Shown here: piece by piece, positions 50,608-59,480 of the stretch | Position numbering within the stretch: the first letter of the stretch is position 1 | Layout: every line of letters starts with the position of its first letter | Source of the DNA: a virus | Length of the DNA stretch: 64,000 bases | Virus record (IMG/VR): IMGVR_UViG_3300026118_000019 | Span: 1 to 64,000 of that record | Reading direction: 5' to 3' (one strand) | Position numbers and translations under genes: made by a program | Notes under the pieces: generated by a model | What the model saw: only the letters and a program-made list of their open reading frames with translations | Database searches by the model: none | What the model was told of the DNA's origin: nothing

Positions 50608-53600
50608 ATGCCTTACGTTCAGAGTAGAAATCAACGCGTTGCAGCCGGGGCCAATGCCTTAGCCTACAGTTCTGCCAACATCGCTACGCATCTCCTTGTA
50701 GCGGCGGTCATGCTTGAAAGTGACACGGCGACAGTGACGACGTTGGTTGACAGCCAAGCCAACACCTGGGTCGCCGTCGCGTCGATTCGTCACAGCGCAG
50801 GGCAGGCGTTCAGCGTGCAAATGTATTACGCCAAAAATTGCAACGCTGGAGCGAACACTGTCACGATGACCCCGTCGGCGGGCGCGTCGACCTTGGTCAT
50901 CATGGAATACAGTGGGTATTCCACCACCGCGCCGCTGGCGCAACACAACGAGACGTATCAAACCGGCGGCACGACGGCGACGTCTGCGAACGCCATCACC
51001 ACAACGGATTCGGAATTACTCGTGGCGGTGGTGGTAGCGAACCGGGTCATTACACCGGGCGTGGGATATACCACCCGCGAAACCACCTTCTTCACCGACT
51101 GGGTGTTCGTCGAAGACCGGGTGCTGGGTGCGGCATCAGCTTACAACGCGACGGCCGGGCTCGGGTCGCCGAATCCCAGCTCGATTATCTGCATTGCGAC
51201 GTTCAAGCTGCCGACCGGCTACACGGCGCTCACTAATCGGTGGCGCATGGCAGCCATGGTCCAGGAAACCCCAGACGCGTTCTGGCGACTTGGGGACCAG
51301 ACGGGACTGGTGGCGACTGACGACACTCTGAACGGTTACGACGGGACGATCAACGGTGGGGTGACGCTGAAGGTCGACGGGTGGCCGTCGGACGGCGACG
51401 ACGCCATGACGTTCAACGGGACCACGGGGTATATCGAGGTGCCGGACAACGCGGCGCTGAGCTACATCTCGCGGTTCACGATTATGGCGTCGTTCAAGAC
51501 GACCTACAACGTGTTCCAGGTCATTGTGAACAAGACGGTGTCGACGTCTGGGTCCGGGTGGTCTCTGGGGCTCAATGCGGACGGCAGCATTCGCACCTGG
51601 ATTTACAACGGCAACGTGCCGGTGGTGGATACCAATAGTGGGGCGTTCACTTACCGCGATGGCGCGTGGCATCAGGTGATTGTGACCTGGGACGGCACCA
51701 CCACGGCTAATGGGTTCAACATTTATGTGGACGGCGGGCTCGTAAAGCAGGCCACGGCCGCGAACCTCGTGCCGGGGCAGCCCGCCGTGCCGGTGCGCAT
51801 CGGCCAATACAGCGACAACACGACGGCACCGTTCAACGGCACCTTAGACGAAATCGCGTTGTATTCCTACACGTTCACCGCTGCGCAGGTGACGCGTATG
51901 TATACGGCGCGCACCGCGACCACGAGTCGGCAAGGGCTTATGCAGTCAAAGGCCAGCGTGCTGCGGGCCGATGCGGGGCGGTCGTTCTTTTTCAGTTTTC
52001 GGCCCATCGTGATGCTCAACGGGATCGATATCATGGACAACATCCTGAAGCACACGTTGAGCGCCACCGATATTTTGAGTGACCAGCCAGACACCGTGCA
52101 GTGCACCGTATTTGTGACGTCCCCGTCGTGCCGGAACGGCTATGCCGACACGGTGTTGGCGGATGGATGTGTGGGGTATTGGCGCTTAGGCGAATTAGTG
52201 GGCGTGACCGCGAACGACTCGTGTGAGTTACAACACCCCGGCACCTACGTCGGCGGAGTCCAGCTCGCGCAGGTGAGTCCGTTGAGTGATAACAGCACGG
52301 GTGTGATCTTTGACGGCAGCACCGGCTATGTGACGATACCCAATACCACCGTGCTCAATCCGGTGACGGCCATCACGGTTGAAGTCTGGGTGAAATATAC
52401 GCTGACCGGTTACATGTTTTTTCTATCGAAGACCGATAGCTTTGGTTACAACGGTTACGAGCTGTATGTCAACACGGGGACGGGTCAACTCCGGTGGTCG
52501 ACCTACAGCTTCGTAGGGTCGCTCGGGTTCGACGTCGCCACCACGGCGAGCTACAACGATGGGAACTGGCATCATGCGGTCGGCACCTTTGACGGAGTGA
52601 CCCCCAAAATTTATGTGGACGGGGCCTTCGTGGCTCAGACCATCACCAAGAACGACGGCCCGTTGGTGGCCAGCACGTCGGCGCTCTCGTTGGGTGCACG
52701 GCTCACGGCCCTACTCCCGTTCGCGGGAAGCCTCGACGAAGTGGCGGTCTACCCGACGGCACTCACGCTGACCCAAATCGCACGTCATTATGCGCTGCGC
52801 TTGTCCACCGACGCGCTGAGTGGCTGGATGCCGCAATACGGCAACACGCTGATTCTCGCCGACGGGGCGTCGAACAATCGCTTCTTCGGCGGCACGATTG
52901 TCAAAACGCGGAAGCAACCGATCAAAACGCCGGGTGGCGTGCAAGCCAACGTCTTCAAATATGACGTGTGGGCCACCGACTGGACGTGGTTGTTGAACCG
53001 GCGCACGGTCAGCAAAACCTACGAAGCGGGGCAGAGCAGCACTCTCGTTGTGCTAGACCTCGTGGCCTCGTATACCACCGGGTTCACGTCGCACGGTGTT
53101 CAACCGGGCGGGCCAGTGCTCGACGCGCCCCTCACCTTTCGTGGAGCGAAGGTGGGCACGGCGATTCAGAGCGTGGCGACGGCCACTGCGCCCAATTGGA
53201 ACTGGTATGTGGACGTCGACATGGACGTGCACTACTTCCTCACCGAAACGTCGCAGCGGCCCGTGGCGCTGGCTCCTGGCGTCTACAACTACAACACCCT
53301 GGACTACACGCTGGACCTGACGCAGGTGCGGACCCGCATGATTGTCCTGGGAGGCGGCGGGCGATGCAGCTCACCGACGGCAGCGGGATCGTCGTCTATT
53401 CCTGTCGATGAAACCAGTTGGTATTCGGCAACCGGTGGCGAGCTGTTCTCGCCCAGTGAAGGCCAAGTTATCACCTATACGGGCCGGTCAGCCTCGTCTG
53501 GCCCTGGCAACATCACGGGCGTGCCGACCTCTGGCGTCGGGTCCATTCTCGATACCTGCCAACAAGGAGAACAACTCAACGTGCGGGTGGTAGTCGACGA

Positions 53601-53970
53601 CGCTGCGGCGCAAGCGGCGTTGGGGTTGTTGGAGCTGGACCAGAACTTCGCGGCCACTGACGGCATTCACGAACAATTTATCAATATCAACAACGGCACG
53701 ATTGCGCAATGCACGCAGGCGGCGCTCGCGGAATTGTCGGCCTTCAAGACGGCGGTGGTGACGGGTAGCTTGTGGTCGTTGGACCGGCAAATGCGGTCCG
53801 GCAAGATTCTCAGTATCAAGCTGCCGGTGCGGGGCATCGTCCTGGACGTCACGATTCAGCAGGTCACGCGCACGTTCTATACCGCCAGCACTTGGCAATT
53901 CCAAGTGCAGTTCGGCGCGTTGTGGCGGAACCTCATCCACGTGTTACGACGGTTGCAGCCGACGCAATAG
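50608..53970 (+). CDS. Tail hub-like protein with two inserted LamG domains, 1120 aa
   Basis: Residues 1-205 form a beta domain. Residues about 225-440 and 515-735 are two concanavalin/LamG domains (DAFWRLGDQTG, FTIMASFKTT, FNIYVDGGL; and GCVGYWRLGE, ITVEVWVKYT, PKIYVDGAF). Between and after them are baseplate-like segments (FFFSFRPIVMLNGIDIMDN; ATDWTWLLNRRTVSKTY). The C-terminal 380 residues read as one tail-hub or distal-tail-like part. The LamG domains seem to have been inserted into a tail hub and probably bind host glycans. Confidence 0.65.
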   Translation: MPYVQSRNQRVAAGANALAYSSANIATHLLVAAVMLESDTATVTTLVDSQANTWVAVASIRHSAGQAFSVQMYYAKNCNAGANTVTMTPSAGASTLVIMEYSGYSTTAPLAQHNETYQTGGTTATSANAITTTDSELLVAVVVANRVITPGVGYTTRETTFFTDWVFVEDRVLGAASAYNATAGLGSPNPSSIICIATFKLPTGYTALTNRWRMAAMVQETPDAFWRLGDQTGLVATDDTLNGYDGTINGGVTLKVDGWPSDGDDAMTFNGTTGYIEVPDNAALSYISRFTIMASFKTTYNVFQVIVNKTVSTSGSGWSLGLNADGSIRTWIYNGNVPVVDTNSGAFTYRDGAWHQVIVTWDGTTTANGFNIYVDGGLVKQATAANLVPGQPAVPVRIGQYSDNTTAPFNGTLDEIALYSYTFTAAQVTRMYTARTATTSRQGLMQSKASVLRADAGRSFFFSFRPIVMLNGIDIMDNILKHTLSATDILSDQPDTVQCTVFVTSPSCRNGYADTVLADGCVGYWRLGELVGVTANDSCELQHPGTYVGGVQLAQVSPLSDNSTGVIFDGSTGYVTIPNTTVLNPVTAITVEVWVKYTLTGYMFFLSKTDSFGYNGYELYVNTGTGQLRWSTYSFVGSLGFDVATTASYNDGNWHHAVGTFDGVTPKIYVDGAFVAQTITKNDGPLVASTSALSLGARLTALLPFAGSLDEVAVYPTALTLTQIARHYALRLSTDALSGWMPQYGNTLILADGASNNRFFGGTIVKTRKQPIKTPGGVQANVFKYDVWATDWTWLLNRRTVSKTYEAGQSSTLVVLDLVASYTTGFTSHGVQPGGPVLDAPLTFRGAKVGTAIQSVATATAPNWNWYVDVDMDVHYFLTETSQRPVALAPGVYNYNTLDYTLDLTQVRTRMIVLGGGGRCSSPTAAGSSSIPVDETSWYSATGGELFSPSEGQVITYTGRSASSGPGNITGVPTSGVGSILDTCQQGEQLNVRVVVDDAAAQAALGLLELDQNFAATDGIHEQFININNGTIAQCTQAALAELSAFKTAVVTGSLWSLDRQMRSGKILSIKLPVRGIVLDVTIQQVTRTFYTASTWQFQVQFGALWRNLIHVLRRLQPTQ

Positions 53971-53979
53971 GAGAGAGCC

Positions 53980-54258
53980 ATGGGCACACTCGCACGATCA
54001 CATTGGACCGACGACGATGGCAGCGGCACCACCGGGTCACTGATTGACGAAGCGGAGCTGCAAAAGATTTACGACAACGTGGACGCGGAAGTGAAGTCGG
54101 CGACCTACCCGTTGGTGCAGACCAAGACCGTGATTGACATGGTCATGGCTGCACAAGTGGGCGGGAGCGCAACAACCGGCATTGGCGGCGCGATTACGTC
54201 AGCCGGATTTAACAGCCCAGTGGTGATTTCCCGCTGGCGCGATGTAGTGAGGGTCTGA
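53980..54258 (+). CDS. Small tail protein, 92 aa
   Basis: The ATG follows AGGAGAGAGCC. The sequence WTDDDGSGTTGSLIDEAELQ and IYDNVDAE is an N-terminal segment commonly seen in short phage tail proteins that trim to a fibre. It ends at 54258, directly before the next ATG. The function is unknown. Confidence 0.5.
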   Translation: MGTLARSHWTDDDGSGTTGSLIDEAELQKIYDNVDAEVKSATYPLVQTKTVIDMVMAAQVGGSATTGIGGAITSAGFNSPVVISRWRDVVRV

Positions 54259-54669
54259 ATGGGTGCTCCAACAAGTCTGGTCAATCTCTTCGTGGCGGCT
54301 CCCGCGTCCAGTGGTGGAGGAATTACCACTATCTTCACGCACAGCACTAGCCTCAAGAATCCGGATGGATCGTCTGGCTACGGTGGCGTTCTCGACCGAT
54401 TCGTCATCAGTAACAACGATTCGGCCGCGCACACCATCAAGGTGTATCGCGTTCCGAGTAGTAGTTCCTTTAGCCAACAAAATCTGATTGAGTCGATTCA
54501 GTTGGCTGGGGCGTCCACGTCCACGTCGACGTTGGGGTCGACCATTACGACCTATATTTTTGAAGGGCCGCTGTATAGCAAGAGCAGCGACCTCTACCAG
54601 TTTCAAATGGTGGAAGCGGCGTCCAGTTCGGTGTGCTGGATTCAAGCCTATTACCACGAGATGAGCTAA
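54259..54669 (+). CDS. Small beta-rich tail protein, 136 aa
   Basis: The ATG follows directly on the preceding stop. Ser- and Thr-rich, it contains strands such as FVISNNDSAAHTIKVYRVP, a pattern seen in neck or fibre proteins. Its stop overlaps the next ATG (TAATG). Confidence 0.5.
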   Translation: MGAPTSLVNLFVAAPASSGGGITTIFTHSTSLKNPDGSSGYGGVLDRFVISNNDSAAHTIKVYRVPSSSSFSQQNLIESIQLAGASTSTSTLGSTITTYIFEGPLYSKSSDLYQFQMVEAASSSVCWIQAYYHEMS

Positions 54670-55265
54670 TGAAATTCCCTCGGGTCTTTTCGGGGCGGCG
54701 CGTCAGCAACTTCATTAAATCGGTGCAGAATGGCACGATAACGATGCCGCAATCGGTCACTTCGACGACCGTGACTATCGCTGCGGTGGACATGAATAAT
54801 ACGCTGCTGTTTCAAACGGGGCGACGTTATTCGGACAATGCCGGAGTGCCGTATTTTGCGGATGCCGGTCATTCTGAATTGTATCTGGTGCTAACAAACA
54901 GCGTGACGGTGACGCTCAAAACTGGCGGGGGGACGTTTGTCGGGGCCAACGCCTGGATTTACGACTATTCCGTCATCGAGTTTTGGCCCGGCGTCTGGAG
55001 CAGTATTCAGCGGGGGGAGAGTGCCATTACAGGGAACGTCAATTCGGTGACGGTGACGCTTGACCATCCTGTCAATCCCAAGCGTGCCATCCTAATGTCG
55101 CTGGGAATGACGTCGGCACAGGTGTCTACGGAAGAAATCCGACGGACGATTATTGACGTGACCCTAACGGACCAGAAGACGCTCACCGTTGCGCGCACAA
55201 TGAACAACGACGGCAACGCGCCGACCTACGTCTCGACGATTAGTTGGCAGTTGGCGGACCCCTAA
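54669..55265 (+). CDS. Beta-rich tail protein, 198 aa
   Basis: ATG 54669 overlaps the preceding stop. The strand-rich middle (SVTVTLKTGGGTFVGANAWI) ends in two more strands (TVARTMNNDGNAPTYVS). It is probably a minor tail or fibre protein. No family is recognised. Confidence 0.5.
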   Translation: MKFPRVFSGRRVSNFIKSVQNGTITMPQSVTSTTVTIAAVDMNNTLLFQTGRRYSDNAGVPYFADAGHSELYLVLTNSVTVTLKTGGGTFVGANAWIYDYSVIEFWPGVWSSIQRGESAITGNVNSVTVTLDHPVNPKRAILMSLGMTSAQVSTEEIRRTIIDVTLTDQKTLTVARTMNNDGNAPTYVSTISWQLADP

Positions 55266-55278
55266 TGGAAGTCTGGGA

Positions 55279-55839
55279 GTGGATGTGACCGAAGACGAAC
55301 TGGTCGACGCGACGTTCACCCGCGAAGGGTGGAGCTACGAAGAGCCACCGAAGATTGACCAACCCACAGGGCCGGGGGGCATCACGCTGCCGGTGCTCCA
55401 GGGCTATCGCCAGGGCAAGAGCGTGACCCTGGCCGACCTCAAGAAGCTGACGATTGTCGAAGCGCGGGCGGCGGTGAAATGGAAACTCGCGCAGATTTCC
55501 GTGCAGCACGGACTCGACCAGATTCTGTTCGCCCCGGTGCGCGTGCAAATGGTCGACTTCTGCTACAACAGTGGAGAGGGCCTGGCAATCCGGTGGCTCC
55601 AGCGTGTGCTGAACGTGCCCCGCACGAGCGTCATGGACGCGGCGACCGTCGAAGCGGTGAACGACCCGGCGACCGGCCGGTTTCAAATCATGCTGAACCA
55701 AGCCTTGATTGCGGCGCGGCTCCAGATGATTGACCTGGCGACCGACGCGGCAAAGGCCGGGCGCAAAGGTATCGATGCGAAGTTCGAAGAAGGTTTGGAA
55801 AATCGCGCACTGACGTTCTCTCTACTTGTTGTGCCGTAA
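55279..55839 (+). CDS. Endolysin, GH108-type N-acetylmuramidase
   Basis: The protein has 186 residues from GTG 55279; GTG 55285 is an equally good start given GGGAG 6 nt upstream. FTREGWSYEE with E near residue 17 is the catalytic Glu region, followed by GPGGITLPVLQGYRQGK. The C-terminal block MVDFCYNSGEGLAIRWLQRV and FQIMLNQALIAARLQMIDLA matches the peptidoglycan-binding part of GH108. It should cut the glycan chain. No signal peptide is present, so a holin or spanin-type partner is needed. Confidence 0.75.
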   Translation: MDVTEDELVDATFTREGWSYEEPPKIDQPTGPGGITLPVLQGYRQGKSVTLADLKKLTIVEARAAVKWKLAQISVQHGLDQILFAPVRVQMVDFCYNSGEGLAIRWLQRVLNVPRTSVMDAATVEAVNDPATGRFQIMLNQALIAARLQMIDLATDAAKAGRKGIDAKFEEGLENRALTFSLLVVP

Positions 55840-55851
55840 AGGAGATGACAC

Positions 55852-56055
55852 ATGGGTCTTATGGATTGGTGGCAGCGACTGTTCTCGGCAACCGGCTATC
55901 GCACCTACACGGTGAAGCCCGGCGATACGCTCAGCAGCATTGCGACCAGCTACTACGGGTCGGCCACGGCCTACCCGAAAATCTTCGACGCGAATCGGGA
56001 CCAGCTGAATGACCCGAACAAAATTCTGCCAGGCCAGGTGCTGAAAATTCCATGA
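55852..56055 (+). CDS. LysM domain protein, 67 aa
   Basis: AAGGAGATG precedes the ATG. Residues about 18-67 are one LysM domain (YTVKPGDTLSSIATSYYGSA, with ILPGQVLKIP at the end), which binds peptidoglycan. It lies directly after the endolysin and may aid lysis or tail-associated wall binding. The stop overlaps the next ATG. Confidence 0.8.
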   Translation: MGLMDWWQRLFSATGYRTYTVKPGDTLSSIATSYYGSATAYPKIFDANRDQLNDPNKILPGQVLKIP

Positions 56056-56408
56056 AGTGGGCAGCGCTCCTGGCGCTGACGACGGCGTGTTCGTTCGAAT
56101 CGACGAGCACGCCGACTCCCCTTGGCCGGGCCATGTTTGGTTTACTCACGTGTAAGACCGTTGATAGCACCTTCAAATGCGAGGACGCGTCCATGGCGGC
56201 GGCGATGACGGTGGCCATTCCGATTGTCAAAGGCTCGGAAGTCTGGTTCTGGTCACGGCGGCGGCGCGACGTTGGGAAATCGACGCGGATTTGGGCGAAG
56301 GTCACCTTCGTCTCCGCTGACCGGCGCACGGCACGAGTGCGACTTCACCACCCGCGTTGTGTGCACATTCAAACTATCGACATGGAAAGGCTAGAGGCTG
56401 TGCAATGA
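56052..56408 (+). CDS. Possible lipoprotein, 118 aa
   Basis: The N-terminus MKWAALLALTTACSFE has a short hydrophobic stretch with a Cys at 13 that could serve as a weak lipobox. The rest is basic, with two further Cys (LLTCKTVDSTFKCE). It overlaps both neighbours. A spanin-like or envelope role in lysis is possible but not shown. Confidence 0.45.
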   Translation: MKWAALLALTTACSFESTSTPTPLGRAMFGLLTCKTVDSTFKCEDASMAAAMTVAIPIVKGSEVWFWSRRRRDVGKSTRIWAKVTFVSADRRTARVRLHHPRCVHIQTIDMERLEAVQ

Positions 56409-57652
56409 GTCTGATTCCCCGAGCCGACCTCATCCAGGCAGGCGAGTGGCTAGACCAGTTTTACAGAGCTGACGATGGGCTGCAACGACCGGACGGTTTG
56501 TGGATTGACGGGCACCCCGACTGGGAAGGCATCGGCGCGTGGCTGCTCGACGTCTACGTGACGCTGCGCGCGAAAGGCGCATCGGACACTGAAGCGAAGC
56601 AGGCGATTCGCACTAGCATTCAGAACAGCGACGAATGGCGGACTAAGCACCCTTTTGAGCCCGGCCCGCTGGAACCACGCGGGCCGCTGCCGCCGTTCGA
56701 CCGCGATACCGCCGACCCGGACACGGGCGCGTCACTCCCGGTGCACACGACGTTCAATGGGACCGCCCCGGCGCGCGAGGATGACGGCTACCACCGCGCG
56801 AACCTCTGGGCGGTGACAATTCCTGGCGCACCGTTCGTGGCCGGAGGCGCACGCGGTGACGCGCAGAACCGGCTACTGACTTACCTGGTGGACCGCTATC
56901 CGCGCGACTGGCAGGACCGGTGGTTCGAAGCGTATGCGGCGCGTGGCTATCGGCACTTCTGGTTGTCGATTCCCGACTCGCGGGACGGCACGCGGTTGAC
57001 GCTGTCGGACTACCTGGACCTCACGACGCGCGTGAAAGCCGCTGGCCTCATTCCCTGCCACTTCCTACGCTCGAAGGACTACGACGGCCGCAACCCAGAC
57101 CCGGAGCACGTGGCTCCGTGGGTCGACGCGCTGCTCAGTATCGATGGGATCACGATGGCCTCACACGCGTGGGAAGCCAGCTTGTGGTATGACCCAGCAG
57201 TGCTGCGCTCCACGATTGACCACGACGCGTTGCGATGGCCGTCGGTGCGGTGGGCGGTGCACTTGCAACAGGGCTACGCCGACTTCGGCCCTGGTGGCGA
57301 CGGGCACGGGCCGACGTTCTGGAAAGCCAATATCAAGGTCGGCGTGAAGACGCTGCTCTACCAATACAAGACCGACCCGGCGTGGAGTGCAGGCATGATG
57401 CAGGCGCGCGGGAACGACGTCTCGGTGCGGCTACGTGCGGGTGGGCTCTGGGGCCTGCCGCAAACGGTCGACTGGATTGCGTTTGAAATCATCGCGCAGT
57501 GTCAGTTCAACAACCAGCTCGATGGTGACGGCCGATTTGCCAACGAAGATATCGGGGACCTCAAAGGTTACGAGTGTTTATGCACGCCCGGCCCGTTGGC
57601 TCCACGGGGCTTTGGCAACGGTGCAAGATATCCCAACGGGGACCCGATATAA
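56405..57652 (+). CDS. Phage protein with a TIM-barrel-like domain, 415 aa
   Basis: ATG 56405 overlaps the previous stop. A short N-terminal helical part (LWIDGHPDWEGIGAWLLDVY) precedes a proline linker. Residues about 140-400 show alternating strands and helices (RGYRHFWLSIPD, AAGLIPCHFLRS, SIDGITMASHAW) that look like a TIM barrel of glycoside hydrolase type. Located in the lysis region, it may be a host-surface depolymerase or tail tip protein. Catalytic residues are not assigned. Confidence 0.5.
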   Translation: MSLIPRADLIQAGEWLDQFYRADDGLQRPDGLWIDGHPDWEGIGAWLLDVYVTLRAKGASDTEAKQAIRTSIQNSDEWRTKHPFEPGPLEPRGPLPPFDRDTADPDTGASLPVHTTFNGTAPAREDDGYHRANLWAVTIPGAPFVAGGARGDAQNRLLTYLVDRYPRDWQDRWFEAYAARGYRHFWLSIPDSRDGTRLTLSDYLDLTTRVKAAGLIPCHFLRSKDYDGRNPDPEHVAPWVDALLSIDGITMASHAWEASLWYDPAVLRSTIDHDALRWPSVRWAVHLQQGYADFGPGGDGHGPTFWKANIKVGVKTLLYQYKTDPAWSAGMMQARGNDVSVRLRAGGLWGLPQTVDWIAFEIIAQCQFNNQLDGDGRFANEDIGDLKGYECLCTPGPLAPRGFGNGARYPNGDPI

Positions 57653-57696
57653 GGCGTATACTGAAGGCGGGTTCGAATCCTTCCAGGAGAGACACC

Positions 57697-57951
57697 GTGG
57701 TCATAACCGTTGCTCCTGATGGAGCTACCGCGATTCTGCGCGATGACTCGGTCGTCTCTCTCGGTCCCGCGTTTGCGTGGAGTCCCTCGGTGCAGGCCCG
57801 GACGCTCAGCTTAATCAACGGGCAAACGCTTCTCGTGCTCGACACAGCGGCTAACTATCGGGCGGTCAACCAAGCGCTCAATCCAGACGGGGCGTCGGTG
57901 CAGCCGGGTGAGATGATTACGCCCGAGGCCGGAGAAGCTAATGGCGAATGA
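57697..57951 (+). CDS. Small unknown protein, 84 aa
   Basis: CCAGGAGAGACACC precedes GTG 57697. The sequence VITVAPDGATAILRDDSVV suggests a small beta protein. It ends with an acidic tail. The next gene overlaps it by 11 nt. The function is unknown. Confidence 0.5.
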   Translation: MVITVAPDGATAILRDDSVVSLGPAFAWSPSVQARTLSLINGQTLLVLDTAANYRAVNQALNPDGASVQPGEMITPEAGEANGE

Positions 57952-58273
57952 CGCTTTCACGCAGCAAGCCCTGGCGAATGACCCGCGTTTCCGCCTACGG
58001 ATTCTCAATGCGTTGGTGACGGTGGCCTGGCAGGTGCTCAGCGAAGACGGCGGCACCGTGGGACATGCGCAGCGTGCGACCTACGCTCGACAAGTCCTGG
58101 GCATGCCGACGACCTTCGCCGCCCAGCTGGCGCTGTCGATTGTCATGCGCCCCAACGTCAACAATTTCACGACCTCTTACGACTTCCACGAAGGGGCCGT
58201 CATTTCGTCCACCACCGACGCCGATATCCAGTCGCAGATTTCGACAGACTGGTCCCAGCTCGCAGGCGTCTGA
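57941..58273 (+). CDS. Unknown phage protein, 110 aa
   Basis: ATG 57941 overlaps the previous gene's end. The protein has the order FRLRILNALVTVAWQVLSED, then ARQVLGMPTTFAAQLALS, and is mostly helical. Similar short proteins occur among phage lysis or tail-end genes. No function is recognised. Confidence 0.5.
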   Translation: MANDAFTQQALANDPRFRLRILNALVTVAWQVLSEDGGTVGHAQRATYARQVLGMPTTFAAQLALSIVMRPNVNNFTTSYDFHEGAVISSTTDADIQSQISTDWSQLAGV

Positions 58274-58284
58274 CCCGACCCGCC
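58270..58284 (+). repeat. CTGACC intergenic motif, copy 10
   Basis: CTGACCCGACCCGCC overlaps the stop at 58271-58273 and precedes the AAAGGAGTG ribosome site of the lipoprotein gene. Confidence 0.5.
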
Positions 58285-58322
58285 TAACCACCACTCGCGC
58301 TTCACCCTAAAGGAGTGAACAC

Positions 58323-58709
58323 ATGCTGCATCGACTTCGGTCGTTGTGCGTGCTGGGCGTGTTGGTCGTGGGCCTTTCGGCTTGCGCCAATCACGCGCCC
58401 CCAACGTTGTCGCCTCAAGCGGCAGCGGCCTGGTATGGCACGCGCATCATTCAGAACCTCGACCTCCTCCGGGACGTGGTCCAGGATGCCAACAAACAGG
58501 TGCCACCGCTGGTCAGCGTCGAGACGGCCCGCAAGGTGACCCTCTACCACCAGTCGGCGATCACTATCGTCCACGACGCCCCCAACGGCTGGAAAGCGGG
58601 CGTGCAATCGGGCCTCTCCGAGCTTCAGCACAACCTCCCGTCTAACGAATCGCGGCTGATTGGGCCTTACGTCGCGTTGCTGCAAACCGTTCTCCAGGAG
58701 GTGCACTAA
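58323..58709 (+). CDS. Phage lipoprotein, 128 aa
   Basis: AAAGGAGTGAACAC precedes the ATG. MLHRLRSLCVLGVLVVGLSAC is a signal with a classical lipobox (LSAC), so the mature protein should be lipid-anchored with Cys as residue 1. The rest is helical (IIQNLDLLRDVVQDANKQ). Phage lipoproteins can block superinfection or, as an outer-membrane spanin subunit, help lysis. Length and helices fit either. Confidence 0.65.
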   Translation: MLHRLRSLCVLGVLVVGLSACANHAPPTLSPQAAAAWYGTRIIQNLDLLRDVVQDANKQVPPLVSVETARKVTLYHQSAITIVHDAPNGWKAGVQSGLSELQHNLPSNESRLIGPYVALLQTVLQEVH

Positions 58710-58909
58710 TGAATCCAGCCATTCTCATGCTTGCGATTCAGGAGACACCGGCCCTGATTGCGGCGTTTCGAAAGTTGTTCGTGAAGGCGAACCCGACGTT
58801 GCCCGCGCCCACTGACGAAGAGGTGATTGCGGCGTTCCACTCGGCGTTCCTGTCGAGCCTGGCGAAGGACGCAGCCTGGCTGGCCGCGCACCCCGTCCCT
58901 TTGGGCTAA
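58709..58909 (+). CDS. Small helical protein, 66 aa
   Basis: ATG 58709 follows directly on the lipoprotein stop, with CCAGGAGG 15 to 8 nt upstream. MNPAILMLAIQETPALIAAF is weakly hydrophobic. The rest is helical. It is the last rightward gene before the terminator. A holin-like role is not supported. Confidence 0.5.
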   Translation: MNPAILMLAIQETPALIAAFRKLFVKANPTLPAPTDEEVIAAFHSAFLSSLAKDAAWLAAHPVPLG

Positions 58910-58968
58910 GTCCCAGCAGCGTCGACTACCTGGGCTATTTCTATCCGTCGTTTTGGCCGTAAGTGATT

Positions 58969-59008
58969 GAGCCCGGTCTGTTAGGTCGACTAACAGCCGG
59001 GCTCTTTG
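58969..59008 (+). terminator. Intrinsic terminator at the end of the late operon
   Basis: GAGCCCGG pairs with CCGGGCTC (58969-58976 and 58997-59004), with TGTTAG/CTAACA continuing the stem inside. CTTTGACTTT follows. It stands 60 bp after the last rightward structural gene. Confidence 0.8.
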
Positions 59009-59044
59009 ACTTTGTCGGACCGCAGCGTTATGCTACGCCGTTCC

Positions 59045-59084
59045 AAAAAAAAAGCGCGTGACCTCGGGCGAGGAAGTCACGCGC
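59045..59084 (-). terminator. Leftward intrinsic terminator
   Basis: GCGCGTGAC (59054-59062) pairs with GTCACGCGC (59076-59084). The plus strand has nine A at 59045-59053, which makes a U-tract on the leftward transcript. It faces the rightward terminator at 58969. Confidence 0.75.
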
Positions 59085-59140
59085 GGCTGAACAGGAGTTG
59101 GCGCGGCGGAACTTGGGGAACCCCGCAACCAATCCGGTGA
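59045..59140 (-). ncRNA. Candidate small leftward RNA of about 95 nt
   Basis: A leftward promoter at 59147-59176 and the leftward terminator at 59045-59084 enclose about 95 nt with no ORF. The transcript would include a GGGG/CCCC hairpin near 59115 before the terminator stem. The architecture is that of a small regulatory RNA, but nothing shows its target. Confidence 0.45.
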
Positions 59141-59146
59141 CGGCGC

Positions 59147-59176
59147 AGTATAGCCTACCCCGGAAATCCTTTTCAA
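59147..59176 (-). promoter_or_regulatory. Leftward promoter before the candidate sRNA
   Basis: On the minus strand TTGAAA (59171-59176), an 18-bp spacer and TATACT (59147-59152) each match the consensus at five of six positions. Confidence 0.55.
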
Positions 59177-59480
59177 GTCCCCCCCCTAACACCTCGCCCC
59201 AGGCGCGCGAGCGCGTCGAGGCGCTGAGCCGTCCAGCGCAGGAAATGTCGAGGTCGGCGGAAGCGTCACGCAGCTGGTGCGGCGCGGAGTGTGAGACGAC
59301 AACCTCACGACACCGTGCTTGCCGACTTGGCCGCGTCGCTTTTGAGACTGCGTGAGGAGCCGACTCGCAGACGGATGTGTCGTGTTGGTGGCCGTGGCCA
59401 CCGAACTGTGTTGCGTTCAAAGGAGACGACGCCAGCTTTATATTCCAGCATCGAGGGAAGGCTGACGAAGACCAATCCAA
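59177..59480. other. Region without a supported gene
   Basis: Open frames exist on both strands, but none has a ribosome site or recognisable protein. A minus-strand frame (59028-59480) runs through the terminator U-tract. Composition is less GC-biased than in coding parts. I see no further element here. Confidence 0.5.

Noticed and set aside
59028-59480. Minus-strand frame of 150 codons downstream of the leftward promoter
   Set aside because: It reads through the terminator U-tract, has no ribosome site and no protein-like pattern.
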